Source: Isoetes taiwanensis (lineage: Eukaryota; Streptophyta; Lycopodiopsida; Isoetales; Isoetaceae). Taken from it: DNA of 64,000 bases. Below, piece by piece: positions 45,490-56,740 of the stretch (position 1 is its first letter; every line of letters begins with the position of its first letter). The notes beneath the pieces are model-generated. The model did not search any database and was not told the origin of the DNA. It was given only the letters and a program-made list of their open reading frames with translations. The stretch lies in contig JAJEKV010000086.1 of NCBI GenBank assembly GCA_021234155.1, positions 1,364,001 to 1,428,000 on the forward strand. The letters run 5' to 3'. Position numbers and translations under genes: made by a program.

Positions 45490-45790
45490 ATCCGGCCGTT
45501 GATCTGAGATCCTACGGCTCACGTGGCTTTGGGACATATCCTACGGCCCAGATGGCTTGGGAGTTTATATATAATCCGTATAGACATGATCCTACGGTCC
45601 AAGTTGATCTGATCCTGGCCGTCGGTCCGAGATCCTACGGCTCACGTTGCTTTGGGACACATCCTACGGTGCACATGACTTTGGGAATTATATGTAATAG
45701 ATCCTATGGCTCATGTTGCGTGAGATCTCAACCCTTGATCGGGTCCAAGATCCTACGGCCCAAGTTGAATGCTCATCCCTTAGGAAAAGG
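45490..45790. repeat. GATCCTACGGCYCA repeat cluster
   Basis: GATCCTACGG or a close form occurs about seven times with CTCACGT-GCTTTGGGAC or CCAAGTTG following. Units of about 40-60 bases alternate two endings. It adjoins the tRNA-like segment, so it may be the body of a SINE read from the minus strand. Confidence 0.6.
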
Positions 45791-45810
45791 CCTTTAAATT
45801 TTTTATGTTG

Positions 45811-45880
45811 TGTGGGGGATTCGAACCCTGGCCATTGACCCCCCAGCCCGCCATTCTAACCACTAGACCAAGCATTCATT
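45811..45880 (-). ncRNA. tRNA-like pol III segment (SINE head or tRNA pseudogene)
   Basis: On the minus strand an A-box-like TGGTCTAGTGG (45870-45860) is followed 43 bases later by a perfect B box GGTTCGAATCC (45827-45817), the spacing of a tRNA gene. The T-stem pairs poorly and no clean anticodon stem is seen, so I do not call a functional tRNA. A tRNA-derived SINE whose body runs into the 45.5-45.8 kb repeats is the better reading. Confidence 0.5.
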
Positions 45881-45954
45881 CCATGAATAATTTATGTTTC
45901 GCATGTACTTAAGGGTAACATTCCCATTAAGATAAAATAGACCATAACAGCTAG

Positions 45955-46600
45955 TTCAAGAAGGTTCTAGAATGTTCTGGAAGGCTCTAGAAAGTTCTAG
46001 AAAAGTTCTAAAACATAAGAGAATCTAGGGGGATCTAAGAAAATTCTTCTAGAAAGTTCCAAATTGTTCTACTAAGTTTTAGAATGTTCTAGAATGTAGG
46101 GGAATCTACGGGAATGTAAGGAAATCTAGGGAAATACTTCCAGAAAGTTCTAGAATATATTGAAAGTCTTAGAGTGTTCCAGAAAGTCTTAGAATGTTCT
46201 AAAAAGTTCTAGAATGTAAAGGAATCCAGAAGAATCAATCTAATAGAATGTAAGAAAATCTTATAAAATATAAGAGAATCTAGGAAAATATTTACAAGCC
46301 TAAGGGAATCTCTTAAAATCTGGGGCATCTAAAGGAATCTTCATAAAATCTAAGGGAATCTAAGAAAATGTTGATGAAATCTTAGAGTATCTAAGAGAAT
46401 CTTTATAGAATCTCTTTGAATCTAAAATCTAAATGAATCTAAGAGAATCTAAGGGGATCTTCATAGAATCTTGGAGAATCTAGGGAAATTTAATGGAATC
46501 TTGAGGGAATCTTAGAAAATTTAGAGAAATCCTCACGAACCCTCTAAGAGAACCTTGGTAGAATCTTAGAGAATCTATGAATTTAGAGTATTCTCAAGAG
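45955..46600. repeat. TTCTAGAA and GAATCTAAG degenerate arrays
   Basis: From 45955 to about 46210, TTCTAGAA or one-base variants recur every 11-20 bases. From 46230 to 46600 the unit becomes GAATCT-A-G-GA with similar period. Each TTCTAGAA is a perfect palindrome that also matches the heat-shock-factor half-site arrangement; that may be chance. Confidence 0.65.
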
Positions 46601-46827
46601 ATTCTTTTACAAGAACTTGCACGTAGGAACATTCTAAAACTCGAACATGCACCGTAGGACGCATTAAATTTCTTGTATAAGTATGTAAGTATAGCCTTTA
46701 CAATTATTGTTACAATTGAGTGTTGGAAGTTTCACTTTAAATTCTAAATGTTATATCCTTTATTGCTATCTTTAAGGTTGATGCAGTTCGTTCACCTTAT
46801 CGTAATGCCGAGGACAACATTATGCTA

Positions 46828-46840
46828 AGGGGGGGAGAAT
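46828..46840 (+). promoter_or_regulatory. Polypurine tract of the gypsy element
   Basis: AAGGGGGGGAGAA ends immediately before TGTGACATCCCCC, the usual PPT/3' LTR junction of plant gypsy elements. Confidence 0.65.
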
Positions 46841-48250
46841 GTGACATCCCCCTAAAATATACGATACAAATATGTATATTTTAGGCCACGACACCATACA
46901 AACCAACCTTAGTAGGCTTACTTATACATTAGTGTGGACAACGGGAGCATCCTTAGGTAGGGAACGATTTCCACATGGCCCCATCCTATTTGGCGGTCCG
47001 CCACACGGACGCACCTTATGGAGCCACATGGCATGACATGGCAACCCTAACCTACTAATGGCCTAACCCTAGGCTATATTCTGGCTGCAGCAGTCCTTGA
47101 ATCCTGTTTGCGCTCAAAATTCCGTTTCAAGAATCGTCTACTCATGTAGCACAGAATAGTGTAGCAGCGGAGTGGGAACTATCCTGAACCACCTGTAGAG
47201 CGATGGAGACACTAGGAGCAAGCGAAAGTTCCTTCGGAGTAGCTATTTGGAGTAGAGACCTTGATAGATCATCTGGAAAGAATTAGCATTCCAGGTGAGT
47301 TAGCATTTCGTATCTCTAGTAGAACCATTCTAGAACACTTAGTTCGGCTCACGAACCCTAATCAATGAACGCTAACTGTAAGTTAGATGCATGTGATTAG
47401 GATTAGATGTTATTCTTATAATTTATCATATTATCTGGATATATGATGTTGGTTGATCATGTTCGCACCTCTTCTATTGGGAAAGGGGGTAGAGACCTAG
47501 TGGCCTTGATTAGATGATACTTCTAATTTAGACCCTTTAATTCCTATTGCATAGAGTCCACTAGGCTACGGAGGTTATGGGATGACTTAGCACCAGAAAA
47601 GGGAGGAAATGGTAAGATAGAGGGAGGTCCTTTTGCCGAGCAGTTTTATTGGGGATTTGTAACATGATCACGCTTATAACCGCCACTTCGAGAGGGCCTG
47701 GCATGGGTCAACACTTCTTGGGTCAATGGTGTCGCCTCGACTCTCAAGAGTTGCAGGTGATGTCTTGGCTCTTGTTTTAGGAAGTTCAACTGTGGAAGGA
47801 CGTGTATCGCCACGATCCTTTAGTTGCTTATGGAGCCACCGCGACTCTAGGATGGGGAGATGCAACCCTTCTTACCTCATCGACGAGGGAGATGCAACCT
47901 GGAGTAGTCTTCTTTGAGTGATACCAAGAGATTGCAAGATTGCACATCCCAAGATGTTACGATCAAGGTATAGCTTGATTTAGCCAACTGCATATTATGC
48001 ATAGGTTAAGAGGGTGGATGGAGTAATCAATCCTAGCCATTGTCTATTGCCAAGCCAAGTCATTGCCATAACTCAGTTTGCTCTATCTTGAGGCCGCAGC
48101 CGTCAGTCTACTCTCCTCATGAGCCTGAGCTTGGGTAGAAGCTTGTTTGATGAATGATGTATTGATGTATATGGACGATCAACGGATGGTACTATACTTC
48201 ATGGTAGCTGATTGTATTGTTATTGCTAGAGATGACGTTTGTATATAAGT
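46841..48250 (+). mobile_element. 3' LTR of the Ty3/gypsy element (end uncertain)
   Basis: Starts TGTGACATCCCC after the PPT. It shares ordered phrases with the LTR-like insert at 28.1-29.7 kb (TATTGGGAAAGGGGGTAGAG, CCATTGTCTATTGCCAAG, TGAGCTTGGGTAG). No long ORF lies inside. The right end is set only by loss of that similarity. Confidence 0.5.
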
Positions 48251-48400
48251 CGCATTTAATTAAAGTGGGACAAATCTCGAATTTTGGGACTCGGACTGAA
48301 AATGGGACTCATGCAAAAAAAAAGTAAATTGCCATTGAATCATTCTTAGATTTTTCCTTGATAAAATAAGAATAACATTTACGCACGACAATCCGAGAAA

Positions 48401-48640
48401 ATGAAGGGGGGTGGTGGAGAAAGAAGAGTAAGAAGGAAGGGGAGACAGGAGAGAGAGGGGAAAGGCAAAGGAGCACGAGGAGGGCAAAAGGGCAAAGGGG
48501 AGGGGAGGGGAGGGGAAGGGGAAGGGGAGGAAGGGGAAGGGCAGAGGGGAGGGGGAGAGGCAGGGCATGGGGAAGAGGAGGAGGGGCAAAAGGGGAGAGC
48601 AATGGAGCAAAAGGGAAGGGAGGGAGGTTCCATGGCTAAA
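48401..48640. repeat. 240-base polypurine tract
   Basis: Almost pure A/G on the plus strand (GGGGAGG, GGGGAAGG units). Such mirror-rich tracts can form triplex DNA. ORFs across it are products of the composition. Confidence 0.8.
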
Positions 48641-48756
48641 CCACCATTCGAAAAAATAAAAAAATTAATAATTAGATAGCTTAAATAATATAATTAATTA
48701 ACTAATTAATTAGACAATAAATAATTAAACAATTTAGAGAATGATGATAAGTTTTT

Positions 48757-48777
48757 TCTCGCCTCACGAGGCGAGAA
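48757..48777. repeat. Palindrome TTCTCGCCTC / GAGGCGAGAA
   Basis: Two 10-base arms around one or two central bases, related in style to the palindromes at 50.6 kb (TTTCTCG start and CGAGAA end). Confidence 0.6.
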
Positions 48778-49307
48778 TGGGCCTCTGTTCTGTGCTCTCC
48801 AAGCTAGAAACCAACCCATGGAAGAAGCAAGACCCATGGAAGAAGCAAGAAGGGAATATGAGGATCGGGCGCCCAGCTTGTGGAGTGCGGTTTTATATCC
48901 ATCTCGAATGAACTGTACCCAATCTATCATTTCCGACAGCACAGAGATGCCAGGGGCTTGTTTTATGAGATCTAAGTCTTCTGTGAAGAAAAAAAGCACA
49001 AAAACAAGCAGAATAACGAAGCAGGCTCTGCCTTCTATGGCCAATCCCAAAACCAAGCTATGGCGAATCCCAAAACCAAGTGGGTCGTGGCATTTTTCTG
49101 GCTATGGCGAGGCTGGGGCGTTGGAGCGCCCACCAGAAGCCTCCATGGCATGATCCTGTGCACAAAAACTTCACAAATCTCATACTTGATTCGATCAGCA
49201 ATCTGTGCTGTGGTGCTGCAGATCCTTTGCTCTTAGAAAAAAAAGGCAGAAAACAGAGGATCTCCCTACGCTTCGGTCATAGCTTCGGCCCCATGTCCGT
49301 TTCCAGT

Positions 49308-49709
49308 TTAAAAACTTGTACTATCCTCTTGGAAACAGGGTAGATTCGTCCAGCCATCTATACCACAGATTTTGCCTCCACGAACTTGCTCAGCGGCCAC
49401 TAATTCATGCGGAGCAGCTTCAACTTGAGATATGGTTTCCAACTTCCTGAAATGCAACACAGATCCATTATCATTGATGCTTATTAATTCCTCTACAGCT
49501 TGAGGAGATACGAGCACTTCTTTGCCAGTTTCACATGCTTCTTTTAGAGCTGCCAAGCTACCAGGCCTTTCGACCTGTATGAAGTTTTCATCCCCCTTCT
49601 CGCAGCCATCCCCACTCAACTGCAGATTTTGTTTTTGGCGCTGCTTAAAAGGGAGCCGAACCTGCTGCACTGAATCGGAGGCGCAGGCAGGGACAGACAG
49701 CCGTCCCAT
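49308..49709 (-). other. Unrecognised 133-codon ORF
   Basis: It reads with protein-like composition from residue 30 on (GDENFIQVERPGSLAALKEA, KEVLVSPQAVEELI, HFRKLETISQVEAAPHELVA). No domain known to me, no splice support. It could be an exon of an unknown gene or chance. Confidence 0.3.
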
Positions 49710-49989
49710 CCTTCCTATCCTTCCACCAGACGGCAGATCCTTCCGATCCGTCTCTTCTGTGCCTCAGATGCCAGATGCTTAAGAGGTCAGATCAAGATCT
49801 TAAGAGGCCGAAGATGGCCGGAACAAGAGCTTAAGAGCCCTGCTTCTGCCGATTCAAAGATGGCCACAAGCTTTCTTCCTGTGGCTTTCAGAATAAGCAG
49901 GTGGAGATGGAGAAGAATGGCCCTTTTAATAAGTCTTGAAAATAAGTCACGTAGAGTGAGTTTTGAAGTTGTCATAATATTTGTATAAT

Positions 49990-50480
49990 GCATTATTATT
50001 AGTTGTAAGGGTAAGTAGGGTAAATTATTTTTCAGTTGTTATAATGTGCATTATAGGTGCATATGATGTCCATTAGATAAATACATGGGGAGGGTCTATT
50101 TATCATAGAAAATACATAGGAAATTTATGGGAAAGGTAATTTTTCATAGAAAATACATAAAATATTGTGTTTATTAAAAAATACATAGTATAGTATAGTG
50201 TGTGCTAATACTAATGTGTGCTAGTATAAAATGCTAATATGTGCTAATACTAATGTGTGCTAATGTATAAAAATGCTAATGTGTGCTAATACTAATTGTG
50301 GTAGTATAAAGTACTAATTGTGTGCTAATTGTGGTAGTATAAAGTACTAATGTGTGCTAATTAAGGTGTGCTAGTATAAAAATGCTAATGTGTGCTAATA
50401 CTAATGTGTGCTTGTATAAAAACAATTGTTAAATACTAATGTGTGCTAAATACTAATGTGCTGTGAGAAAAACAATAAAC
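49990..50480. repeat. TACTAATGTGTGCTAA tandem array
   Basis: From about 50190 to 50460, units ACTAATGTGTGCTA-TATAAAA-TG recur about fifteen times with deletions. The AT-rich sequence before it holds nothing. Confidence 0.75.
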
Positions 50481-50587
50481 TATGGTGTGATAGAATAATA
50501 AACTATGGTGGAAAATTAGATGGATAGATAGATAAAATGATGCTCCGCAAAAATAATCTCTGGCCCTTGAAATTGCCTTTTTTTGCC

Positions 50588-50810
50588 TTTCTCGACTCGC
50601 GAGTCGAGAAAGGCCTTAAAACCCGCGCTTTTTTAAGCTTTGAGCTACCTTTTCGACTCGAAGTCGAGAAAGGCCTTCGACCCCTAAAACCCGTTTTTTT
50701 GCTTTGAGCCGCCTTTCTCGACTCGCGAGTCGAGAAAGGCCTTTCCGACCCCTAAACGTTTTTTTTTTTGGTTGCCTTTCTCGACTCGCGAAGTCGAAAG
50801 GCCTTTCACC
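50588..50810. repeat. Palindrome family 2, four copies (CGACTCGCGAGTCG)
   Basis: Copies near 50590, 50650, 50715 and 50778. The best ones have arms TTTCTCGACTCG and CGAGTCGAGAAA meeting at the centre, followed by GGCCTT. Two copies have lost one or two bases from an arm. Between them CCCCTAAA-CG/CCCGTTTTTT-GCTTTGAGC recurs, so the palindromes sit in a diverged tandem repeat of about 65 bases. Confidence 0.8.
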
Positions 50811-50879
50811 CCAAAAACCTCGCGCTGTTTTTCGCTTTTTGCCCGTAGCATCACTTGACTAACTTGATTTTGTCTTTTG

Positions 50880-52560
50880 CGCCCCTTATCTCGACCGAGA
50901 TAGTACATGCTTGGGAGCAATGAAAAGATCGGGTTCATTGAAGAAAGATGCCGAGAAGAGGGTAGTGACATCAGTTGGACATACAAGCACGTGGCCCATG
51001 AAGGAACTCCTCATACAAATTTCTATCGTCTGTAAGTTGCTCCGTGACTTGGACAGAGCTCCACGCGCCGTTTGCACTAGGTGGCACTACGATGGATATG
51101 AAGAGGGTGTAATCATTGTGATAATACGACCACTATGGTCAATGTCACCTTGGCAAGACCCCCTCCCCAGAACTTTTTGTGATATCTTACTCCACGCCTG
51201 AACTTCCTCCTGTGCTTCAGATCACATTGAATCACAACAATGTTGCTAATTAGACACTCGTGGCTCCCCGATTCGTCCCTGTAGCAACGGACTGCATAGT
51301 GGAATCTGGGCCTTAGTTGATGTCATTGACGAACAAATACTTTCATAAGGTTCTGAATCCTGGTTCCTAAATCCAAACTTGTTGTGTTGTGGAGTATGAG
51401 CGAAGCCAAAGTGTGGTCCTTTGAAGCTAGTGCGGTGTGTGGACACCATATCTAAGTTGGTCTTTTGAAGCTGGTGTGGTGGGTGTACACTCTATCTAAG
51501 CTGGAATGTGTCAATTTCAGAAGCCATGAACCAAGAATGAGTGGATTTGCAGATGTTAGAACAGGGCTTTTGACATTACCTCTCTCTCTCTAACATTTTG
51601 CGCGTGAAAACTCCCGAATTCCCTCTGCTCTCTGGCTCCTACAGCTTTTTGCATGGGAAGTCTGCTATCTTGAATCTCATCTCTCCCCTTCATCGCATGC
51701 TCAAATCTGGGCTTTTGTTCTAGTATAAACGAGGCATATTCCTTTCTCATCTCCACCAGACAAAGTTGGCCCTTCGGGCAACTCAAAAACAAAGACCCTT
51801 AATTCTCACTTGGAAAAATCATAGGAAACAGATGTTATATTCAACGGCCGAGGTGGGCCTAGATGAACGGCTTGGATTTTGATCCAGGCCCTCCCATCCT
51901 ATTGGTTGGACAAACGGCTTCATTTCTCGCCTGCCCTGTATCCCGCCTTGGCCGCTTTGGTATGGCCATGGCGATGGCTCCAATGGCGATGGCAATGACG
52001 CATGTAGCATCTTCTGAAGCTTAGCAGTGCACCTTGCTCTGAAATCGGGTGAAGCTTCTGAAGCTTAGCAGTGCATAAAGGCCAGGAAATGGTGTTGGCA
52101 AATCCGGTTGGGGATGACGTCGCTGGCTTCATATCCATCTCTGAAATCCGATGAAGCATGAAGACACTGACCTCCTTCCACTGCCCCTCCTACACAAAAC
52201 TGGCGCTCTTGCTTTAGCTTTTTCCTCTTACTTCAAAAAACAGCAAAAACTGTGTTACCTACCGCTCCGATATGGTTGTCTATAAATGTTATGTTTCGAG
52301 CAAGCATAGATCCGGCGTTGCTCACCAACACCGCCCCTCCGTCGTGTGTTTCTGTTCCGGAGTTCCAAGTTAGAAAGTGAAGAGTCTTGCTCCTGCTGCT
52401 ACGCTCAAATGCCTTGATTTATGTTGCACATCAGTGTAGCACAGCTTAGATCCGCAGCCTCGTCCGTGTCCAACAACGGTTGTTGATTTGGTCACAATAG
52501 GCAGCTCCTTATTGATTGTTATGTACTATTCTGGCTCGATCTCTTCTCCTTTTATTTTTT
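50880..52560. other. Stretch without a supported gene
   Basis: Short ORFs on both strands, none with known motifs. CTTCTGAAGCTTAGCAGTGCA occurs twice (52011 and 52054). GCTGGTGTGGTGGGTG and GCTAGTGCGGTGTGTG repeat at 51424-51490. Confidence 0.4.
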
Positions 52561-52589
52561 CTTTAGATTAATCACTGCCTGTTTTATTT

Positions 52590-53495
52590 AAACAGGGACA
52601 TCGACGGGGTGAAGCATTGTGATTCATTGTGGCAAACGCATTTTGCTTGCAGAAAGCTTATGAGCAAATGATCATCTACGGTGAGCCTACCATGTTTTTA
52701 CTATTTCATCGATCTCTATTCCTTAACTTTTTCATCTTTCTTTGCAGAGAAGCGTAATGCCATAGATCTATGGCTGCTTATAGCTATAATATGATTGGAA
52801 GTGCTCCTAGGTAGGGCATTACAACATTGAAATGGGTCATGAAATGCTGCACAGAACTACCAGATTGCCTGATTCACAAGCTTTTTAGACATCTAAAGGT
52901 AATAACAATCTAATATCTGTATATTATATTTAGAGGATAAAGTTGTGGTGTTCCTGGTTGATTATAGCTATAATAGGTTAGAATCAGTCCTTCAGAGCAT
53001 ATTTGTACCTCACGATCAGAATAAGAAGTGCAATTAAAGAAGGTACTTAAAGACAATCACTAGAACAACCACATTATTTCTGTTAATATTTGACAATGAC
53101 TGTTATCATGTTCAATACTTCTTTATATTAAATGTCCTGAATATTGAGTTCTTATGTTAAATCCCTCTATCTCTATGCTCCTGTTTAAGCTTGCTTTTAA
53201 ATTACAAGGTTATTTTTCTTTTCTCTATGTGCAACTAAGATTGTGACCATAAAACATCTGTAGCTTGCGAATGCCTGCTTCTTTCTACACTTCATTATCT
53301 TTGTCTTATCTATCTATTCTCTGTAGGTTGCTGATAAATTAGTGTTGAAAGAGGGGTCTATCTTGCACATTTCCCATGATGTTGTCAAAGAAAGGGTTGA
53401 CAGAAAGGAGCCAGGCATCGACCAGAGTAAGAAAAGACTTGATAAGACTTCTAAAGTTGAGCTAGAATGGCTCAAAAAATTAGTTCTTTATAAGG
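52590..53495 (+). other. Possible multi-exon gene remnant
   Basis: The clearest piece is 53328-53495. It is bounded by TTCTCTGTAG before and GTAAGG after, open throughout and reads VADKLVLKEGSILHISHDVV then a Lys-rich KKRLDKTSKVELEWLKKLV. Upstream, 52850-52900 reads ELPDCLIHKLFRHLK before a GTAATA donor. Another piece near 52600-52670 reads DIDGVKHCDSLWQTHF. Splice signals and composition suggest coding exons, but frames between them are not proven and I cannot name the product. Confidence 0.3.
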
Positions 53496-53929
53496 TAAGG
53501 ATTTATAATGCCTAGTTTTGTTGTAAAACTAGGTTTACCATAACATTTTATTTAGGTGGAAATACCCTAGAGTTGGAATTTTTTTCTTTAATAGGATTAC
53601 CTGATAAACATTTGAGAGTGCTAGAGTGATAAACATTTGAGAGTGCTAGAGATGAATGAGCATCTTTTTAACTGTAGGCCAGAAGTTTCTTCTAAACAAA
53701 ATTCGCTAACATTGGCTTGTAATGATACTATCTAAGATTGTTATATCATTCCTTGAGTGGATTTATTTGGGTTCAACTCCCAAACGACTTTATTAAAGCA
53801 TGGTTCTAAGTGAAAAAATAATTGTGAGTAGACAATTGAAAAAACAATGACCATGTGGAAAAGTTTTTATCTGCGGTTATTTGCTGTTGTTTTTTGTTTT
53901 TTTATTAGTATAGTTTTTCAACATTGTTT

Positions 53930-54200
53930 TCTTTAGAACCACGTGTCTTTATTTAAGAAAGATCACATTTGAAAATAACTACTTTAAAAAAGTACACGTG
54001 GATGTTAAGTTAAGCCACATGTTATTTTTTAGCAAAAACAACACTTGAAAACTACTATCCACGTGTATATTCTGTTAAACCACATGTTATTTTTTAGTAA
54101 AAACAACATTTAAAAACAACTTCTATTTTAAGAAATGACATGTAAATATTTTGTTAACCCACACGTTGTTTTCTAGTAAAAAGAACACTTGAAAACAATA
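53930..54200. repeat. Diverged tandem repeat of about 85-90 bp
   Basis: Three or four units carry CCACRTGTTATTTTTTAG-AAAAACAACA-TT-AAAAC and a CACGTG-like core. Confidence 0.6.
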
Positions 54201-54532
54201 CATCGAATTATTTAAAAAGACTATGTCAATTTCATATGCATAGGCTTTTTGGAGAAAATCTACACGTTGTTTATAGCATTTTCGGGACAAAACAATCGGG
54301 TAATCTTTAAGTGTTGTTTTTTTTGCAAAAAGATACAAAAAACTACACGCTGAGCAAACTTTGGGGTTATAGTGATCAAACCGACAAACTATGGTCTTTC
54401 TGCCTGAATCTTCACAAAAGCATCTTGATTAATATTGTTTATTGGCTTCAATCTCCTTATATTATGATTGAAAGGTGGAAAGTCAACTTGTTAATCAGAA
54501 TGATAATTGTCAAGTCGGTCAAACAGTCAATC

Positions 54533-55836
54533 AAAGTTGACAACAAAGCTGGTCAAGAAGTCAACAGTCAACATTTGAATCAAAATTCAAATGGCACAAT
54601 CATTGACCAGGTCTCTTTCAGGGTTAACAAAGGTTTTGGTGGATCTTCTGATTTAAATATCATTTCTAAAGACAACAAATTTGTTTGGACCAAGGTCAAT
54701 GGCAGTTACAAGAGAATTCAGAGGAAAATATTAAGAGAAGCAAAGGCTCAAGAAGATAAAGCAGCTCAAAGTAAGGGAAGTGTTCCAAACGAGAACATGC
54801 TTAACAAAGACAGAAATACATCTTAAGTGGTTAAAGTGTTACAGAATCATGAAGGTGTTGCAAAAAAGATAAACATAGATAAAGATAAGGTCAGAAATCT
54901 GCATGACACCTTGAATAGAATCATTTTGGATGCTAAAGGCCCATCCAAAAGAAATGAGTCATTATTTGACTCTTCAAACCATTACAAGGGTAAGAGGGAT
55001 TCATTAGGCAAGAAAAGCAAATATAGTAAAGTATTGAAGCAGACAGATTATTCTAGGATACCATAATGAAGTGGTCCCCGCCTCCACCTCCGGATGTTGT
55101 AGAAAATTGGCAAAAAGGTCAACTCAGATTATTCAACAAAGGAGATTCCCGCCACAGTTTTGGTGCAACATGAAGATCAAATGGAGGAGGACAGCCAATT
55201 TATTGGTAACTCTAACCAGTTCCAGGTATTAGCTGACTTTAACTCTGACCTTGATGTTGACTTAATGTTAAGCAATTACCCTTCTACCTCCAACCATGTA
55301 ACTGCAGCAAGCTTATCTCCTTCTGCCAAATCTGATTATAATCAGCCACCTATCATTGATCTTTACCCATCCACTGATATAAACAACCCTTCTCCATGCA
55401 TTATCTCCTCTGAAATTGCAGAGCAATTAGCTTCATTACAGGAGGGGTTCAAGTTGGATCCACAGCAAATTGTCCAGCAAGTTAGTTCATGGAGTTTGAT
55501 GGATGATGATATAGTCAAAGATATAGTTAAAGACGCTCCAGAAAAAGAATTGGAAGCAACTAGGAAGATTAATAGAGATCAAATAGGGGCCGCAGATTTG
55601 AAAAATGTGGGCATAGAAAACACTGGTGCTGATACAAACCTCACAGGTCATGACTCTTTCCCCTTAAGGCAAATTGAATATTGTTCTGATTGTAAAAGGG
55701 ATAAGAATTTAAACTTAAATGTTATTTCTATTTCTTCTCTATGTAAAAACAAAATGTTTGAGTTTGTTCCTGGTGGGATCTCGGATGATAGTGATGGTGA
55801 TTTAGAAAAGGAAAATTGGAAAAGGGATGATTTCTT
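54533..55836 (+). pseudogene. Isolated LINE ORF1 copy
   Basis: Starts at GTTGACAACAAAGCTG and ends at GGGATGATTTCTTAT. Both are internal points of the ORF1 at 15.95 to 14.7 kb, so it lacks the 5' start and everything 3' of ORF1. Protein pieces (54533-54826, 54827-55066, 55160-55840) match in order: VDNKAGQEVNSQHLNQNSNG, KINIDKDKVRNLHDTLN, LFDSSNHYKG, EDQMEEDSQFIGNSNQF, DSDGDLE. It keeps about 100 bases (RKILREAKAQEDKAAQSKG) deleted in the other copy. Stops at 54824 and 55064 make it non-coding as a whole. Confidence 0.75.
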
Positions 55837-56044
55837 ATAAGCATGATTTCATTAATTGGATAAAATAACGCAATTTTGAGAATTTTGAGCACACCTTATT
55901 TGCTCAAGCACGAATACTTTCACCTAGTACTCGACCCCAACAAACATGAGGTAATTAACATACACATATACATACAAATTTTGTGTTATACTTGTACGTG
56001 TACATGACACTCGTATAAGCTCAATAATGGCCCTACATTGTACG

Positions 56045-56082
56045 CCAATAATTCACATCAATAATTTTACTTCACTATAAAA
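56045..56082 (+). promoter_or_regulatory. CCAATAATT / TCAATAATT / TATAAAA promoter module, copy B
   Basis: Boxes at 56045, 56058 and 56076, with 13 and 18 base steps, 37 bases before the ATG at 56119. Confidence 0.6.
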
Positions 56083-56118
56083 ACGGCTTCACGAGGGGGT
56101 AGAGGCCATTCATCTTCC

Positions 56119-56313
56119 ATGGCTTCCTCGATGCCTCGCCCAGAGCACATCCGATTCTTTCAAGTGTTACTTGAGCTACAACGACCGGGGGCGAACGCGC
56201 TAGAAATAGCGTTAAGCTTGATCCATGGCTCTTATCTAAAGCTGATGGACCTGCTAGTGCTTGCAGGAAGCTCACTCGCGTTAAAGTCCATATTTATCGG
56301 CTTCGATCGATGA
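56119..56313 (+). pseudogene. Small protein of the repeated local family, copy B
   Basis: Begins MASSMPRPEHIR as copy A does (MASLPDRPENIR). After residue 12 the matching KCYLSYND codons are in another frame, so this copy has a one-base shift. The annotated frame to 56313 is therefore partly out of register. Nucleotide similarity to copy A runs from the promoter to about 56470. Confidence 0.4.
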
Positions 56314-56666
56314 GATCTATGAGCTGAATGGCATCACGAGCTTTGATGTTGATGACGAGTGAATCTGCACCTGCTAATAATGTAATAATGACATGGGTAC
56401 CTAATAACTAAGTAAGGATGTAATAGCATTCTGATTAAGGATGTAATATCACGTACCTTAACTGAGTATATTGTAACGATGTGCTATCCCACCTCCACTT
56501 ATTCTGCAAGCTGTCATTGAATTCAATCATAGCTAAATTCGTCAAGCAAACATGTTTTGAAACATACGCATATTAGTACGCATACATATATCCATACGAA
56601 AGATGTATTATACTTGTATTTATACAACGGTCTTATACACGAAAGCAATAATGGGCCAAGTCTACC

Positions 56667-56704
56667 CCAATAATTCACCTCAATAATTCTACCTCACTAT
56701 AAAA
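56667..56704 (+). promoter_or_regulatory. CCAATAATT / TCAATAATT / TATAAAA promoter module, copy C
   Basis: Boxes at 56667, 56680 and 56698, spacing identical to copy B. The ATG follows at 56741. Confidence 0.6.
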
Positions 56705-56740
56705 GCTTCTCACTTCGGGGCTAAAGTTCATTCCTCTCCC

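Noticed and set aside
45811-45880. Functional tRNA gene
   Set aside because: The B box is perfect but the T-stem and anticodon stem do not pair well; kept as a tRNA-like SINE head.
48379-48679. Overlapping ORFs on both strands of the purine tract
   Set aside because: They follow from A/G-only composition (Pro/Leu/Ser on one strand, Gly/Glu/Arg on the other) and show no domain.
50190-50460. CRISPR-like spacing in the TACTAATGTGTGCTAA array
   Set aside because: Units are irregular, without unique spacers, and the genome is eukaryotic.
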